DNA from: Bacteroides ndongoniae | Lineage (GTDB): Bacteria > Bacteroidota > Bacteroidia > Bacteroidales > Bacteroidaceae | Assembly (NCBI RefSeq): GCF_900108345.1 | Contig: NZ_FNVV01000014.1 | Span: 1,721,664 to 1,785,663, forward strand | Length of the DNA stretch: 64,000 nucleotides | Reading direction: 5' to 3' | Part shown: positions 35,786 through 44,079 of the stretch, piece after piece | How the letters are laid out: each line of letters starts with the position of its first letter | Position numbering within the stretch: the first letter of the stretch is position 1 | Translations under genes and position numbers: made by a program | The notes under the pieces: model-generated | What the model was told of the DNA's origin: nothing | What the model saw: the letters and a program-made list of their open reading frames with translations, nothing else | Databases searched by the model: none

Positions 35786-36027
35786 TTCGTAACCACCTAC
35801 TTTAGCAGCGTAACATCGGTAGTTAGCCGACGTAACAAGCAATCCCGCCGAGTATAACAAGCAATGTCACCGAGTTTTACAAGCAATCCTGTCAGGTTTT
35901 GTTTGCAAAGTCCACGGGTTGGGTAAGTAAAGTCCGTGAGTATTGCTTGCAACTCCCACGAGTATTGCAAGCGTTGCTCGCGAGCCGTGCTTGTGTCTCT
36001 CGCGAGCCGTGCAAGCACCGCTCACTC
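35786..36027. repeat. Intergenic array with 22-base period (array 3)
   Basis: Eleven units of exactly 22 bases, starting at 35786 and every 22 bases to 36006, with no spacers. Middle units share gtat-aacaagcaat---accga; the last ones have ctcgcgagccgtgcaag and match array 2. The last unit runs into the stop codon of the duplicated O-antigen-ligase gene end (36022-36024). A shorter version of about three units lies at 38534-38580 behind the real gene. Confidence 0.85.
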
Positions 36028-36098
36028 CAGTTTCTCCACCTCCCCGCGCATCTCGCGGATGGCGGTTGACATCACCTTGGGCTCTTTCGTCAGCACAA
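36012..36098 (-). repeat. 87-base direct repeat, copy A (3' end of O-antigen ligase gene)
   Basis: Matches 38573-38659 at 84 of 87 positions. It encodes the last 24 codons of the ligase including the stop (LTKEPKVMSTAIREM then RGEVEKLE), with one changed residue. Upstream coding sequence is absent at 36099. The similarity goes on at the low-coordinate side (35797-35843 with 38534-38580), with the longer repeat array in between. Confidence 0.85.
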
Positions 36099-36155
36099 AC
36101 TTTCCAATCAGTCAATCCCCATTTATAACTGATAGATCCTATATAATCAGATATT

Positions 36156-36431
36156 TTATATCCACTTGAATATGACAAGTCTACTATTCGTATCCAATAT
36201 TCCACTTCTTGTTTTAGTACGTTGTTTAAGCCGATAGCAAAGGTTGCATATTTTGCTTACATTATTCAATATATAAAGGTAAAGTAGTTCCGAGCATCGA
36301 GTGGAGAAGAAAGGTGGAATATCTGTTACTTTTTGAAGAGTAAAAGAAAAGGAAGAATCTTTCGGTACATCATCGTCAGGTTTCCTCTTAAATTCTATCG
36401 CAATAAATAATAATATCAAAACAGCTTTCAT
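36156..36431 (-). CDS. Small protein of unknown function
   Basis: Reading frame of 91 codons beginning 9 bases behind the DUF5700 gene stop. It has a hydrophobic start (MKAVLILLFIAIEF) and then an unremarkable polar part. I do not recognise it. The end is close to the break at about 36,100 and may be artificial, so it could be the front of a longer, cut gene. Support comes only from spacing and the plausible signal-like N-terminus. Confidence 0.3.
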   Translation of the reverse strand: MKAVLILLFIAIEFKRKPDDDVPKDSSFSFTLQKVTDIPPFFSTRCSELLYLYILNNVSKICNLCYRLKQRTKTRSGILDTNSRLVIFKWI

Positions 36432-36440
36432 ATACGACTC

Positions 36441-37502
36441 TTACTGATAGTATTGTTCCGTAGTCTTTTTCAAATAGTTCAAAAATTTCCTACTTAACAG
36501 TTTATCATTATTTTTATTGGTAGCCAAAAGATACAGCCTGTAAAATTCATACGGATTGTGGAATGATTTTAGCATTTCCTGCTTAAGTCCGGCAAGTATG
36601 ATTTGGTTGGACATGTAAAATCCAAGTGCGTGGCCGTTATATTTATAGATTTCAAGCAATTTATCAATACATGTATTCTTATCTATTTGTTTATCCGCAT
36701 ACTGCAACAGTATTGTCTGAAGAGTGGTGATATCCTGTTCAGCTTTACTATAAAGTGATACAAACTCTTCAGCAAGTTCTTTTGAACCGATTATACTCGA
36801 ATAATATTCTCTATAACCCATATATTTATCGATTTGGTCAGCTATCCCCTCATTCGCTATCATATCAATCGCAAAGTTGATGTCATTTGCATAGTTGAAC
36901 TCATGGTTTTCAAAGTGCCCTCTATATACATGAAAGAACTCGTGTGCCAGAAAATTGATTCTCTGTTCTTCAGTCATTTTATAAATCAGATTGAAATCAA
37001 TCACAAGGGCATCGTCCATATCCTTTCCGTCAGCACTGAGAAACAGGAAATAGACAGGTTTCCATTTCACCGATGTATCCAGACTATCACATCCCAAGAA
37101 AGACTGGAGTCTCGATTTTGCATTTGAAATCAATGATCCGAAGTCATAGCTATGACGAAATTCCTTTATTTTCAAGTAATTCTCGTTTATTTCTTCATAG
37201 TTGGCTCTTACCAATGATTCCAGTGAAATGATGTTCTCTGATTCCTTATCTCTATTCAGATCCCCAAAAACACTCTGCATGGTTGACTTTACTATATTGC
37301 TAATCCTATTGTCTTTGTAATCGGAAAAGATAGAATATGCAGCAGAACTATTAAACCGATGCCATTGTTCCATATTGACCTCCTTGCCATTTTTAAGGCA
37401 ATCGGCTATTTTGAAAAACTCATCTACTGATGTTAAATCAACATTTTGTGCAAACGAAAATGAGCATTTTATTAAAAACAGAAAGACTAATATTTTCTTC
37501 AT
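36441..37502 (-). CDS. DUF5700-type putative zinc metalloprotease, secreted
   Basis: Protein of 353 residues with a signal peptide (MKKILVFLFLIKCSFSFAQ). The zinc motif HEFFH is near residue 187, followed about 30 residues later by NEGIADQID, which could give the third zinc ligand as in gluzincins. This arrangement is that of DUF5700 putative peptidases. The start 37502 is chosen for the signal peptide, with 15 extra codons upstream rejected. Codon use is AT-rich and unlike the ligase gene, and it lies within the putative element. Substrate unknown. Confidence 0.7.
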   Translation of the reverse strand: MKKILVFLFLIKCSFSFAQNVDLTSVDEFFKIADCLKNGKEVNMEQWHRFNSSAAYSIFSDYKDNRISNIVKSTMQSVFGDLNRDKESENIISLESLVRANYEEINENYLKIKEFRHSYDFGSLISNAKSRLQSFLGCDSLDTSVKWKPVYFLFLSADGKDMDDALVIDFNLIYKMTEEQRINFLAHEFFHVYRGHFENHEFNYANDINFAIDMIANEGIADQIDKYMGYREYYSSIIGSKELAEEFVSLYSKAEQDITTLQTILLQYADKQIDKNTCIDKLLEIYKYNGHALGFYMSNQIILAGLKQEMLKSFHNPYEFYRLYLLATNKNNDKLLSRKFLNYLKKTTEQYYQ

Positions 37503-37576
37503 GACTATTGATATAAAACTGATACTTCTTCTAAGAGAAAAATACAATTATTGCTATGAATAGATTCATATTTTAT

Positions 37577-37993
37577 CTATAGCTTGATGGAAAGGGTGAA
37601 ATTATATTCCTCCAATTGCGAAATCAGTGATTTCGCAATTGGAGAAACACCCCCTTTTACCATCGTAAGCTCTTGGTTGTACTCGTTGAAGAACTGCACC
37701 ATATATTGCATATTGCGTACAGTAAATCCTTTTATTTCGGAATAATCGTTCTTCAAATCCGCTGCCAGCCGTTGCAAGGTTTTCTTGCCCCAACCGTCTG
37801 CATCCTGGCTTTGTTGCAACATGCCACCAATATCCCAATACATCCTAAGCATTTCTTCATTAGCAGCATAAATCGCCCGTTGTTGAGCTATCAGTACCCG
37901 TTGCTTGATTTTGCGAAGCAATGCCGCATAGCCACGAAAATCATCTGCCAATTTATCAATTGTCTGTTTATCTGTATTTTTAGCCATAGTCAC
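37577..37993 (-). pseudogene. Truncated YhcG-type (DUF1016) nuclease, N-terminal part
   Basis: 138 codons like the N-terminal DUF1016 domain of YhcG proteins: QRAIYAANEEMLRMYWDIGG, GWGKKTLQRLAADL and FTVRNMQYMVQFFNEY. Family members have about 340 residues and go on into a PD-(D/E)XK nuclease domain; here the frame stops after YNFTLSIKL, just where the homologous sequence continues, so the nuclease part has been deleted. Near the end the coding sequence has a 33-base palindrome (37611-37643). It lies in the decayed element. Confidence 0.7.
37611..37643. repeat. 33-base palindrome within the DUF1016 remnant
   Basis: Arms tccaattgcgaaatca (37611-37626) and tgatttcgcaattgga (37628-37643) are perfect complements around one base. 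It lies in codons for SPIAKSLISQLEE. Confidence 0.85.
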
Positions 37994-38067
37994 TTTGATA
38001 TATTCACAAAGTTACGTTTTTTATTCGATTGTACATCAAATTCATATAATATTAAGATGATTATGTT

Positions 38068-38451
38068 TTAAAAGCCCAACAAATCCTTCAATATCTGATA
38101 GTTACCCTTACCTACTGCCACATTGTCCAACGAAGCCTGATAAATTTGCGTGGTCGCTTCGAAATCATGTCCCATTCCTTCACTTATTACCGAAATCAGA
38201 ATGTTCTTGCCTTTGGCCGTACTTGCCCATGAATGACGGACACAGCACATGCTTAGAAGAACGGATATATCGGCCAGTTTGGCTATCTCTTTCAAGTTCC
38301 GGTTTATTCTTCCTGTAATGCTTGTGCGTATCCTTAAAAGATATTTCAATACCGGCAAAAGACAAGGACTGGGGCTGTCTTCCGAATACTTGCCGACAAG
38401 CTCCTGCATACATTTTTCCCATCTAACAACAAGCATAGTAAACAAGGACAC
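38068..38451 (-). pseudogene. C-terminal remnant of a tyrosine recombinase/integrase
   Basis: 127 codons with the typical end of a Bacteroides phage-type integrase: RRLKEIAKLA-like stretch (INRNLKEIAKLAD), the box with VRHSWAS, GMGHDFEATTQIYQASLD with the catalytic Tyr, and a short tail. The N-terminal about 270 residues, including the first catalytic Arg, are missing, and no upstream continuation exists before the ligase gene region. Thus it cannot be active. It is next to one of the two 87-base repeats, the expected place for the integrase of an element. Confidence 0.75.
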
Positions 38452-38572
38452 AGAAAGTAGAAAAATACTTTTTCTGATTAAAAAGACAAAATCTAAGAGT
38501 CACCAGAGAATAAAACCAACAGTTTTTTCATCTCTACTTTAGCCGCGTAATATGGGCAGTTAGCCGGCGCAA

Positions 38573-38659
38573 CAAGCACCGCTCACTCCAGTTTCTCCAC
38601 CTCCTCGCGCATCTCGCGGATGGCGGTCGACATCACCTTGGGCTCCTTCGTCAGCACAA
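38573..38659 (-). repeat. 87-base direct repeat, copy B (inside the O-antigen ligase gene)
   Basis: Covers the last 25 codons of the complete ligase gene and 10 bases behind it. It is 84/87 identical to copy A at 36012-36098. About three short array units precede it at 38534-38580. Confidence 0.85.
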
Positions 38660-40304
38660 TCCGCTTCATCTCCTCCAACTTGTCCGGATGACGGTAATCG
38701 GGCAGAGCATAGAGCTTTGCCAGCAGGTAGTAAGGATAGATGCGGCCCGGCAACCGGTGGACGGCCTGCCAGAAGCATTCCTCCGCTTTCCGGTACTCCT
38801 TCACCGCCTGCCAGTTCTTCCCCATGATGTTCAGCACCATCGGGTCGGCCGTCAGACGGGCGGCCTCCTTCAGCATGTAGTTCGACCACGTATGTTCCTT
38901 GAGGCGGTGCAGGCAATGGCCGTACTCAAAGTAAAAGGCGCCCTCGTCCTGCAAACCTTCCGAACGCCAAATCGCGTTGTACTTCTCGGCGGCTGCTTCG
39001 TCGGCTCCCATGCGGTAGAGCATACGGGCTTCCGCCCACAAACGGCAATCGTCCGTCTGCCTTTTCCAGTCGTTACCCATCCCAAAGCACTGCCACATCG
39101 CCATCAGGATGACCAAAACCATGGGGATCCGTCCGGGGAAATAGGACATCACCAGCAGGAAACCCGCCACGATGAAGGCCGGCAGATGCATCGGATAGGA
39201 AGAGAAGGCGAAGACTATCAGCGAAAGCAACGCCCCGTTATGTCCCGTCAGCGACACATACCTGCCGCGCCAGAGCAGGTAAGACAAAACGGCCAGCAGC
39301 ACCACGAGGAAAGGAATACCCAGCATGACGGTAAAGTCCAGATAGTCGTTGAAGGCATACTCCGGAGTACCCGCCACACGCTCCTCCCAGGCAGCATAGT
39401 CGCCGGAAGCGAAATAGCTGCTCTGCGCCTCGCCGTACAAGGCGGGGAAACCGTCGAAGTTCATGAAGGGATGCGAGGCGATGGCGCGGCACGTCATCTT
39501 CCAGATGAACAGGCGCCCCAGCGCCGAATCGGGTTTCAGCAGGAAGATGCCCACCCCGGCAACTACCACGACTGCCACGGCCACCCCACACCAGGCAATG
39601 CACCTGCCGCGCCAGCGCCGCCACACGACCTGCCACCACCGCACCAGGTACCAGGAGAACCACCACCATCCTACCCAGCCGCACCCTACGGCGGCAGCCA
39701 GCCAGGCGCTGCGGCTCATCGTGGCAGGCAGCACCATCAGTATCAGCAGTCCCGCCGCCCCGGCCAGCTTCCTGCCACGCCGCTTTGCGTCGGTCATGAA
39801 TCCTGCGCTCATGTAAGCCGGAAACAGGTCTAAATAGCGGTTCAGGCAAAGCGGCAACACTAAGGCAAGGTAGCCCCCATACGGGCCGGGGTTGGCGAAC
39901 GAGCCGGTCAGCGCATAGTGCGAGTGTCCCGACGGCAGAAGGCCGAACATCTGGCAGAGCCCCCACACGGCCTGTATCACGCCCATCGTTATCAACGCCC
40001 ACGGAACAGCCGTTTCCATCCCGCCGTAAACGAAGTACGACCGCTGACAGCCGTTGCAGGAAGCCTGTATCAGCAAGGCAAGCACGATGCCCGCCGCCGA
40101 CACGCAGGCCGGAATCCTCCATGCCAGCCACTGCCCCGCCGTCGTGCCCTCGGGCAGTTCGGGCGTACTGATGCACACCACGCTCAGAAACAGGCAGAGC
40201 GACACGTACAGCACGCCCTGTGCCACCTGTTCCCGCCATATCTGGACGTAAACCTTTCCAGGTTTCTCTGTTCTGTTCTCTTCCTGTGTTTTCATACGCT
40301 GCAT
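38583..40304 (-). CDS. O-antigen ligase/polymerase family protein with TPR tail
   Basis: Inner membrane protein of 573 residues. About ten to twelve helices (residues 25-420) include a large periplasmic loop (around 265-335: MNFDGFPALYGEAQSSYFASGDY), the hallmark of O-antigen ligase/Wzy-like enzymes. The C-terminal about 150 residues are TPR-like helices (MGADEAAAEKYNAI, GKNWQAVKEYRKAEECFWQA). The enzymes of this class join sugars to lipid or protein carriers; here it ends a train of NVEALA and lipoprotein genes, so glycosylation or anchoring of those products is possible but inferred. Starts at 40304 and 40295 are equal. GC content is high, unlike the AT-rich genes just upstream. Confidence 0.8.
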   Translation of the reverse strand: MQRMKTQEENRTEKPGKVYVQIWREQVAQGVLYVSLCLFLSVVCISTPELPEGTTAGQWLAWRIPACVSAAGIVLALLIQASCNGCQRSYFVYGGMETAVPWALITMGVIQAVWGLCQMFGLLPSGHSHYALTGSFANPGPYGGYLALVLPLCLNRYLDLFPAYMSAGFMTDAKRRGRKLAGAAGLLILMVLPATMSRSAWLAAAVGCGWVGWWWFSWYLVRWWQVVWRRWRGRCIAWCGVAVAVVVVAGVGIFLLKPDSALGRLFIWKMTCRAIASHPFMNFDGFPALYGEAQSSYFASGDYAAWEERVAGTPEYAFNDYLDFTVMLGIPFLVVLLAVLSYLLWRGRYVSLTGHNGALLSLIVFAFSSYPMHLPAFIVAGFLLVMSYFPGRIPMVLVILMAMWQCFGMGNDWKRQTDDCRLWAEARMLYRMGADEAAAEKYNAIWRSEGLQDEGAFYFEYGHCLHRLKEHTWSNYMLKEAARLTADPMVLNIMGKNWQAVKEYRKAEECFWQAVHRLPGRIYPYYLLAKLYALPDYRHPDKLEEMKRIVLTKEPKVMSTAIREMREEVEKLE

Positions 40305-40330
40305 TTTGTTCCAATATACTTTTTAAGTTT

Positions 40331-41221
40331 TCACTCTATCCTTTTCCACACCCTATCCCAGCGCACCTTGCCCGTCAGCGGATCGACCGATTTCCAGATT
40401 CTGACCGCCTTGCCCACGATGAAGGGTTCGGGCAGCAGGCCCCAGTAGCGGGAGTCCTGCGAGTTCGCCACACGGTCGCCCGCCACAAAATAATAGTTCT
40501 CGCGGAAACGGTAACGGCGGATGATGCTGTCGCCCAACCACACCGTATCGCCCCGGCATACCAACTTCTTCCGCTGTTCCCACTCGATCAGGTTGCGGTA
40601 GAGCAGCGCATGTTTGCCGAACATTGGTATACAATCCCCTTTTTTCGGGACGTAAAAAGGACCAAAATTTGCAATACTCCATCCTAATGATCCAAACATG
40701 CGTCCCTTAAAAACTATTCCATAATAGTTTTCATCACCTCTTTCTATTATATTTTTTAATATTCCTTGCGAACGTACATTTCCTAAAAAGCCTTTATATC
40801 CGCGTACTGAATAAGTCGCATCTTTTATCTCAAAAGTATCTCCCGGTAAGGCAACGCAACGCTTCACATAATATTTCATTACATTAAAACCTATACTATC
40901 CTTTTTTCTCGGATAGGGAAAGTTGAAAACAATTATGTCATTCCGTTCGAAATCTCTCCAGCCAGGCATACGATAAATTGACACTTCTTTATCATCTAAT
41001 GCTTTCATGACATTGAAAATTCTTGCTCCAGTAGAACATTTATCAACTAAAATATAATCTCCTGATACTAGTATAGGTTCCATGGAATCGGTGGGAATCT
41101 TAAACGAAGCAAATACAAACAATTGCAACAACACCATCAGTAACACGATTATACAAAGGATGAACATTATGTTTAGTATATATCCCAGCCATTTCTTCAA
41201 TTGTACAATCTCTTTTCTCAT
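40331..41221 (-). CDS. lepB: Signal peptidase I
   Basis: Membrane serine protease of 296 residues that cleaves signal peptides on the outer face of the inner membrane. One N-terminal helix (about 12-36), catalytic Ser46 in IPTDSMEP, catalytic Lys near 120 in YYVKRCVALPGD, and the GDRVANSQDSRYWG box near 255. A longer insert (about 140-210) is common in Bacteroidales. It is embedded in the NVEALA train, not with housekeeping genes, so it may be dedicated to those substrates. The base composition breaks sharply near 40,620 inside the gene: its C-terminal part is about 60% GC, the N-terminal part about 36%. Confidence 0.92.
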   Translation of the reverse strand: MRKEIVQLKKWLGYILNIMFILCIIVLLMVLLQLFVFASFKIPTDSMEPILVSGDYILVDKCSTGARIFNVMKALDDKEVSIYRMPGWRDFERNDIIVFNFPYPRKKDSIGFNVMKYYVKRCVALPGDTFEIKDATYSVRGYKGFLGNVRSQGILKNIIERGDENYYGIVFKGRMFGSLGWSIANFGPFYVPKKGDCIPMFGKHALLYRNLIEWEQRKKLVCRGDTVWLGDSIIRRYRFRENYYFVAGDRVANSQDSRYWGLLPEPFIVGKAVRIWKSVDPLTGKVRWDRVWKRIE

Positions 41222-41227
41222 ACCCTT

Positions 41228-43164
41228 TTATTGAAATATTTGTTTGCCAGCTGCTATATAAAAACAACGCTCCTCCTTTCCTCTCGTATGATTACGCAAC
41301 CATAACAAAGCTCCTTGCGGAACATTATCATAATGCAGTTCTGTTCTTTCTGCTACTCTCCTTCCTAATGACTTCCAACCGGCAATGCCTCCATGATAAT
41401 ACAATTCGTACTCATCACCCAAATGAATATAATTGTCGTCATTCCGGGGAATAAGCGTAAACTTCGTCAGTACTTGCGGCTTTCCTAAATCAAAATAGAG
41501 CTTTTCCCCCTCCACAGCCGACATATAAAAAGAGCTCCAATCCCCATCATTCATCAAATCAAGAATACCCCGATGTGTTTTACTTAAAGCATGGTTTGCC
41601 CAAATTCTTTCAGGCATAAGTGGATAATCCCCCAAGCCATACATATGCCATTCGGCCAATTGTATTCGTTTGTCCTGTGGTGAAGAATAGGCAACATACC
41701 TATATTTCTTTGTTCGCAATGGATATAGTACATTGTAATTAACTGTTGGAGTATCAGCCACCATATATAATAACTCTGCATCCTTAAAATCTGGCCGGTT
41801 GGCACCTTCAATCTTCACTCCCACAGCGCTTGACAGAAAAAGCGGATTTTTCCCAATCGGATATTTACGGGTCAGTACCACTTCTTCACGCTCCTGTTCA
41901 TTGGGTATCAGAAAATTCACGACTTCTCCTGTGAAAAAGAAAGGATAATCTGCCGGCACCATATTTCCATCCCAGCAAAATGCCACAAAATAAATAAGTT
42001 CCGGTTCTACATTATAAAAGACCACTTCATCACCTAGAATCTTCGAAATATCAATCGGATACAGCTCGCGTCCTGTATAAACACATAAATATGCCCAATC
42101 TCCTGAAATATCCGCTAAATGTAACTTAATCGAATTATTAGGAAAATATTCATTGCCAACATCTTTCAGTAAAGGATGTCAAAAAAATGAGGCACCTGCC
42201 TATCAGCGTAAAGTCCTACATATTTTTCTAGCTGAATTCCATAACAGCTACGATATACTTTTCCCATTTTACGTAACCCTTCAGGGTGTCGCGAAGGAAC
42301 CTGCTCCGTGTAATTGAAAGGAATGGCCAAACCTGTAGTGTCAAGTAACGCCGACCAAAAATGCCTACTATTATAACTTGGCGACACTTCATAAAAATCC
42401 ATTGCGACCGGAATGCCCAAAGCACGCATTACATAAGTAACAATGTCGCAATTTTCTCGACAATATCCCACCCTGTTTTCCAGCAAGAACAAAGCCCCTA
42501 AGTGAGGAAGATTAAAATCTGTATAATTAGCAAAACCCTCTTTCTTTAAATACATGGAAAGAACCTGGGCTGCTTTTACGACATCATTACCCCGATACAA
42601 TGAATCAAGAACCGGAGCATAACGTTCATAATAAACTCTACGCCAATTTTCGAGAGGTTCGTTGCCGACCCTATAAGGTAAAATATATTCACAGAAATCT
42701 TCAAAAGAATAATATTTACTCCAGCTCCTCTTTTCCCATACGTCAAAAGCTAAGTCTATATTATCTATCAACATTTCCGCTTTTATAACTTCTACATCTT
42801 TTATTTTATGTAAATTTCTATAATCAAATGATTTCCATTGTTTCACAACCTCATCGGATATTCTTCCCTTCAGGATGCTTTCCTTTTTCAAACGTTTCAA
42901 ACTGTCCAATTCTTTTCCTATAAACGAATGATGTGGAAGCATGTTGGCTATCAAGAACCGAGCAGCTGCCAACTTTTCTTTTTCTCCTTGATAATGGGAC
43001 AGCACTTTCTCCAACTCACATTTATTTTTCCCAGCTTGCTCCAAAACTGTCTCCACACGATTTTGCAAATTTCCCTGCACACAAGAAATACAGTGAAACA
43101 GGAGAAGTAAATTACATACGTAAAATATACAGGTCCTTAACTTATTCTTCACATTATTTGCCAT
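41228..43164 (-). pseudogene. Transglutaminase-like lipoprotein gene broken by a frameshift
   Basis: Two frames make one protein of about 645 residues. The first (42166-43164) has a signal/lipobox-like start (LLLFHCISC) and a transglutaminase-like core: RVGYCRENCDIVTYVMRALG (Cys), SRHFWSALLD (His). It stops after QVPHFFDILY. The second (41228-42178) goes on in another frame with HPLLKDVGNEYFPNNSI and ends in a galactose-binding-like domain (KLYFDLGKPQVLTKFTLI). The join is at 42170-42182: restoring one base between the GA and CAT there would give FFDD-PLLKDV. A simple slip in the run of seven T does not repair it, since a TGA is then met. It may be a true mutation or a sequence error. Confidence 0.75.
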
Positions 43165-43197
43165 ACTTCCATTATTATCACTTATTTTACAGTATTT

Positions 43198-44079
43198 TTA
43201 TTCCGCAAATCCTTTCACATTCAGAACAAACGGTGCCCCTTCCGCATTGCAGTGTACCGTAGCCGTCTTGCTGAAATAGCCGGCCTCATCGGCGCGATAG
43301 GTCACGGTCAGTGGCAGCACGTCGCCCGGACGGACCGGTTCCTTGGGATAGTCCACCGTGATGCAGCCGCAGGAAGTAGTCACGTCGTGAACCACGAGCA
43401 GATGCCTGCCCGTATTCTTCAGGTTGAAGACGACCTTTTGCTCCTCGCTCCGTGCAAAACTGTCCAGGTCAGCCGACGTCCGGTCAGCTTGTATGCTGGT
43501 CAGTGGCTCGGAAGTACCCGTTTCCTTCTGCACCGTTTCTCCCCGAATGATTTTCAGGTAAAGTTCCTTTATCTTCGGATTGTGGATGGGATTGCCGACG
43601 GCCAGCACACGGTTGTCCTTGTCGAGGAGGAAAGTCTGGAATCTTTCATCGGAGGGAAAATGATTCAGCCGGTTTAATTCATCGTTACAATCCATACAAA
43701 TAGGATACCCAAACCTATTAATCCGTAGCGTTTGATATATTTCCATACCGTCTTTTGGAAAGAAAAAAAACAAAAATTTAACTGAATCTGAAAGTAAAGA
43801 ATCCATTTCCGATATATATTCTTTCCAATCGCCCAATCTCAATTTACAACTGGTACATCCGGTAGAATCAATATATGATAATATTTTATACTCATTTGAA
43901 AATAAAAAGTCTACTGTATCATTACCACGAATAGTAAACACCATTGAATCAGGAAATAAGATTTCTTTCCCTTGCCATTTCTGCAAGATCAATTCTACCT
44001 TCCCTGTTCTCTGACATGAAAACAAAAATAAAAACAATAAAAAGATTAAGCCATAAAATAATCTCATACCACTACTCAT
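43198..44079 (-). CDS. Thioredoxin-like lipoprotein with DUF1573 domain
   Basis: Lipoprotein of 293 residues with a lipobox (FLFSC). The middle (about 60-180) looks thioredoxin-like with the pair CTSC in DSTGCTSCKLRLGDW, and the C-terminal about 90 residues are DUF1573 (TTSCGCITVDYPKEPVRPGD), an immunoglobulin-like domain. It might be a periplasmic thiol protein or reductase for the Cys-rich NVEALA peptide of the same operon; that is inferred. Starts at 44079 and 44067 are possible. Its start overlaps the end of the upstream BF3164 gene. GC content drops from about 63% (near 43,340) to about 27% (near 43,770) inside the gene. Confidence 0.8.
   Translation of the reverse strand: MSSGMRLFYGLIFLLFLFLFSCQRTGKVELILQKWQGKEILFPDSMVFTIRGNDTVDFLFSNEYKILSYIDSTGCTSCKLRLGDWKEYISEMDSLLSDSVKFLFFFFPKDGMEIYQTLRINRFGYPICMDCNDELNRLNHFPSDERFQTFLLDKDNRVLAVGNPIHNPKIKELYLKIIRGETVQKETGTSEPLTSIQADRTSADLDSFARSEEQKVVFNLKNTGRHLLVVHDVTTSCGCITVDYPKEPVRPGDVLPLTVTYRADEAGYFSKTATVHCNAEGAPFVLNVKGFAE

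Larger units (their letters stand above)
36012..38659. mobile_element. Decayed integrated element bounded by 87-base repeats
   Basis: About 2.5 kb between two copies of the 3' end of the O-antigen ligase gene. It holds an integrase remnant next to one end (38068-38451), a truncated YhcG-type nuclease, a DUF5700 metalloprotease gene and a short ORF. It is AT-rich compared with the ligase gene. The pattern fits integration of an element into the 3' end of a protein gene, followed by loss of most of the element. A second explanation is that copy A is left from a deleted paralogous ligase gene. Confidence 0.55.

Noticed and set aside
8642-36027. CRISPR arrays
   Set aside because: The 22-base units are joined without spacers, are degenerate, and no cas genes are present.
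35867-36205. 112-codon frame across the array and gene-end copy
   Set aside because: It reads array units, which shift phase every 22 bases, and the gene end in a wrong frame.
42160-42185. Programmed frameshift in the transglutaminase-like gene
   Set aside because: The run of seven T is inviting, but both a one-base gain and a two-base loss in it lead to TGA, so a shift at the run would not yield the full protein.
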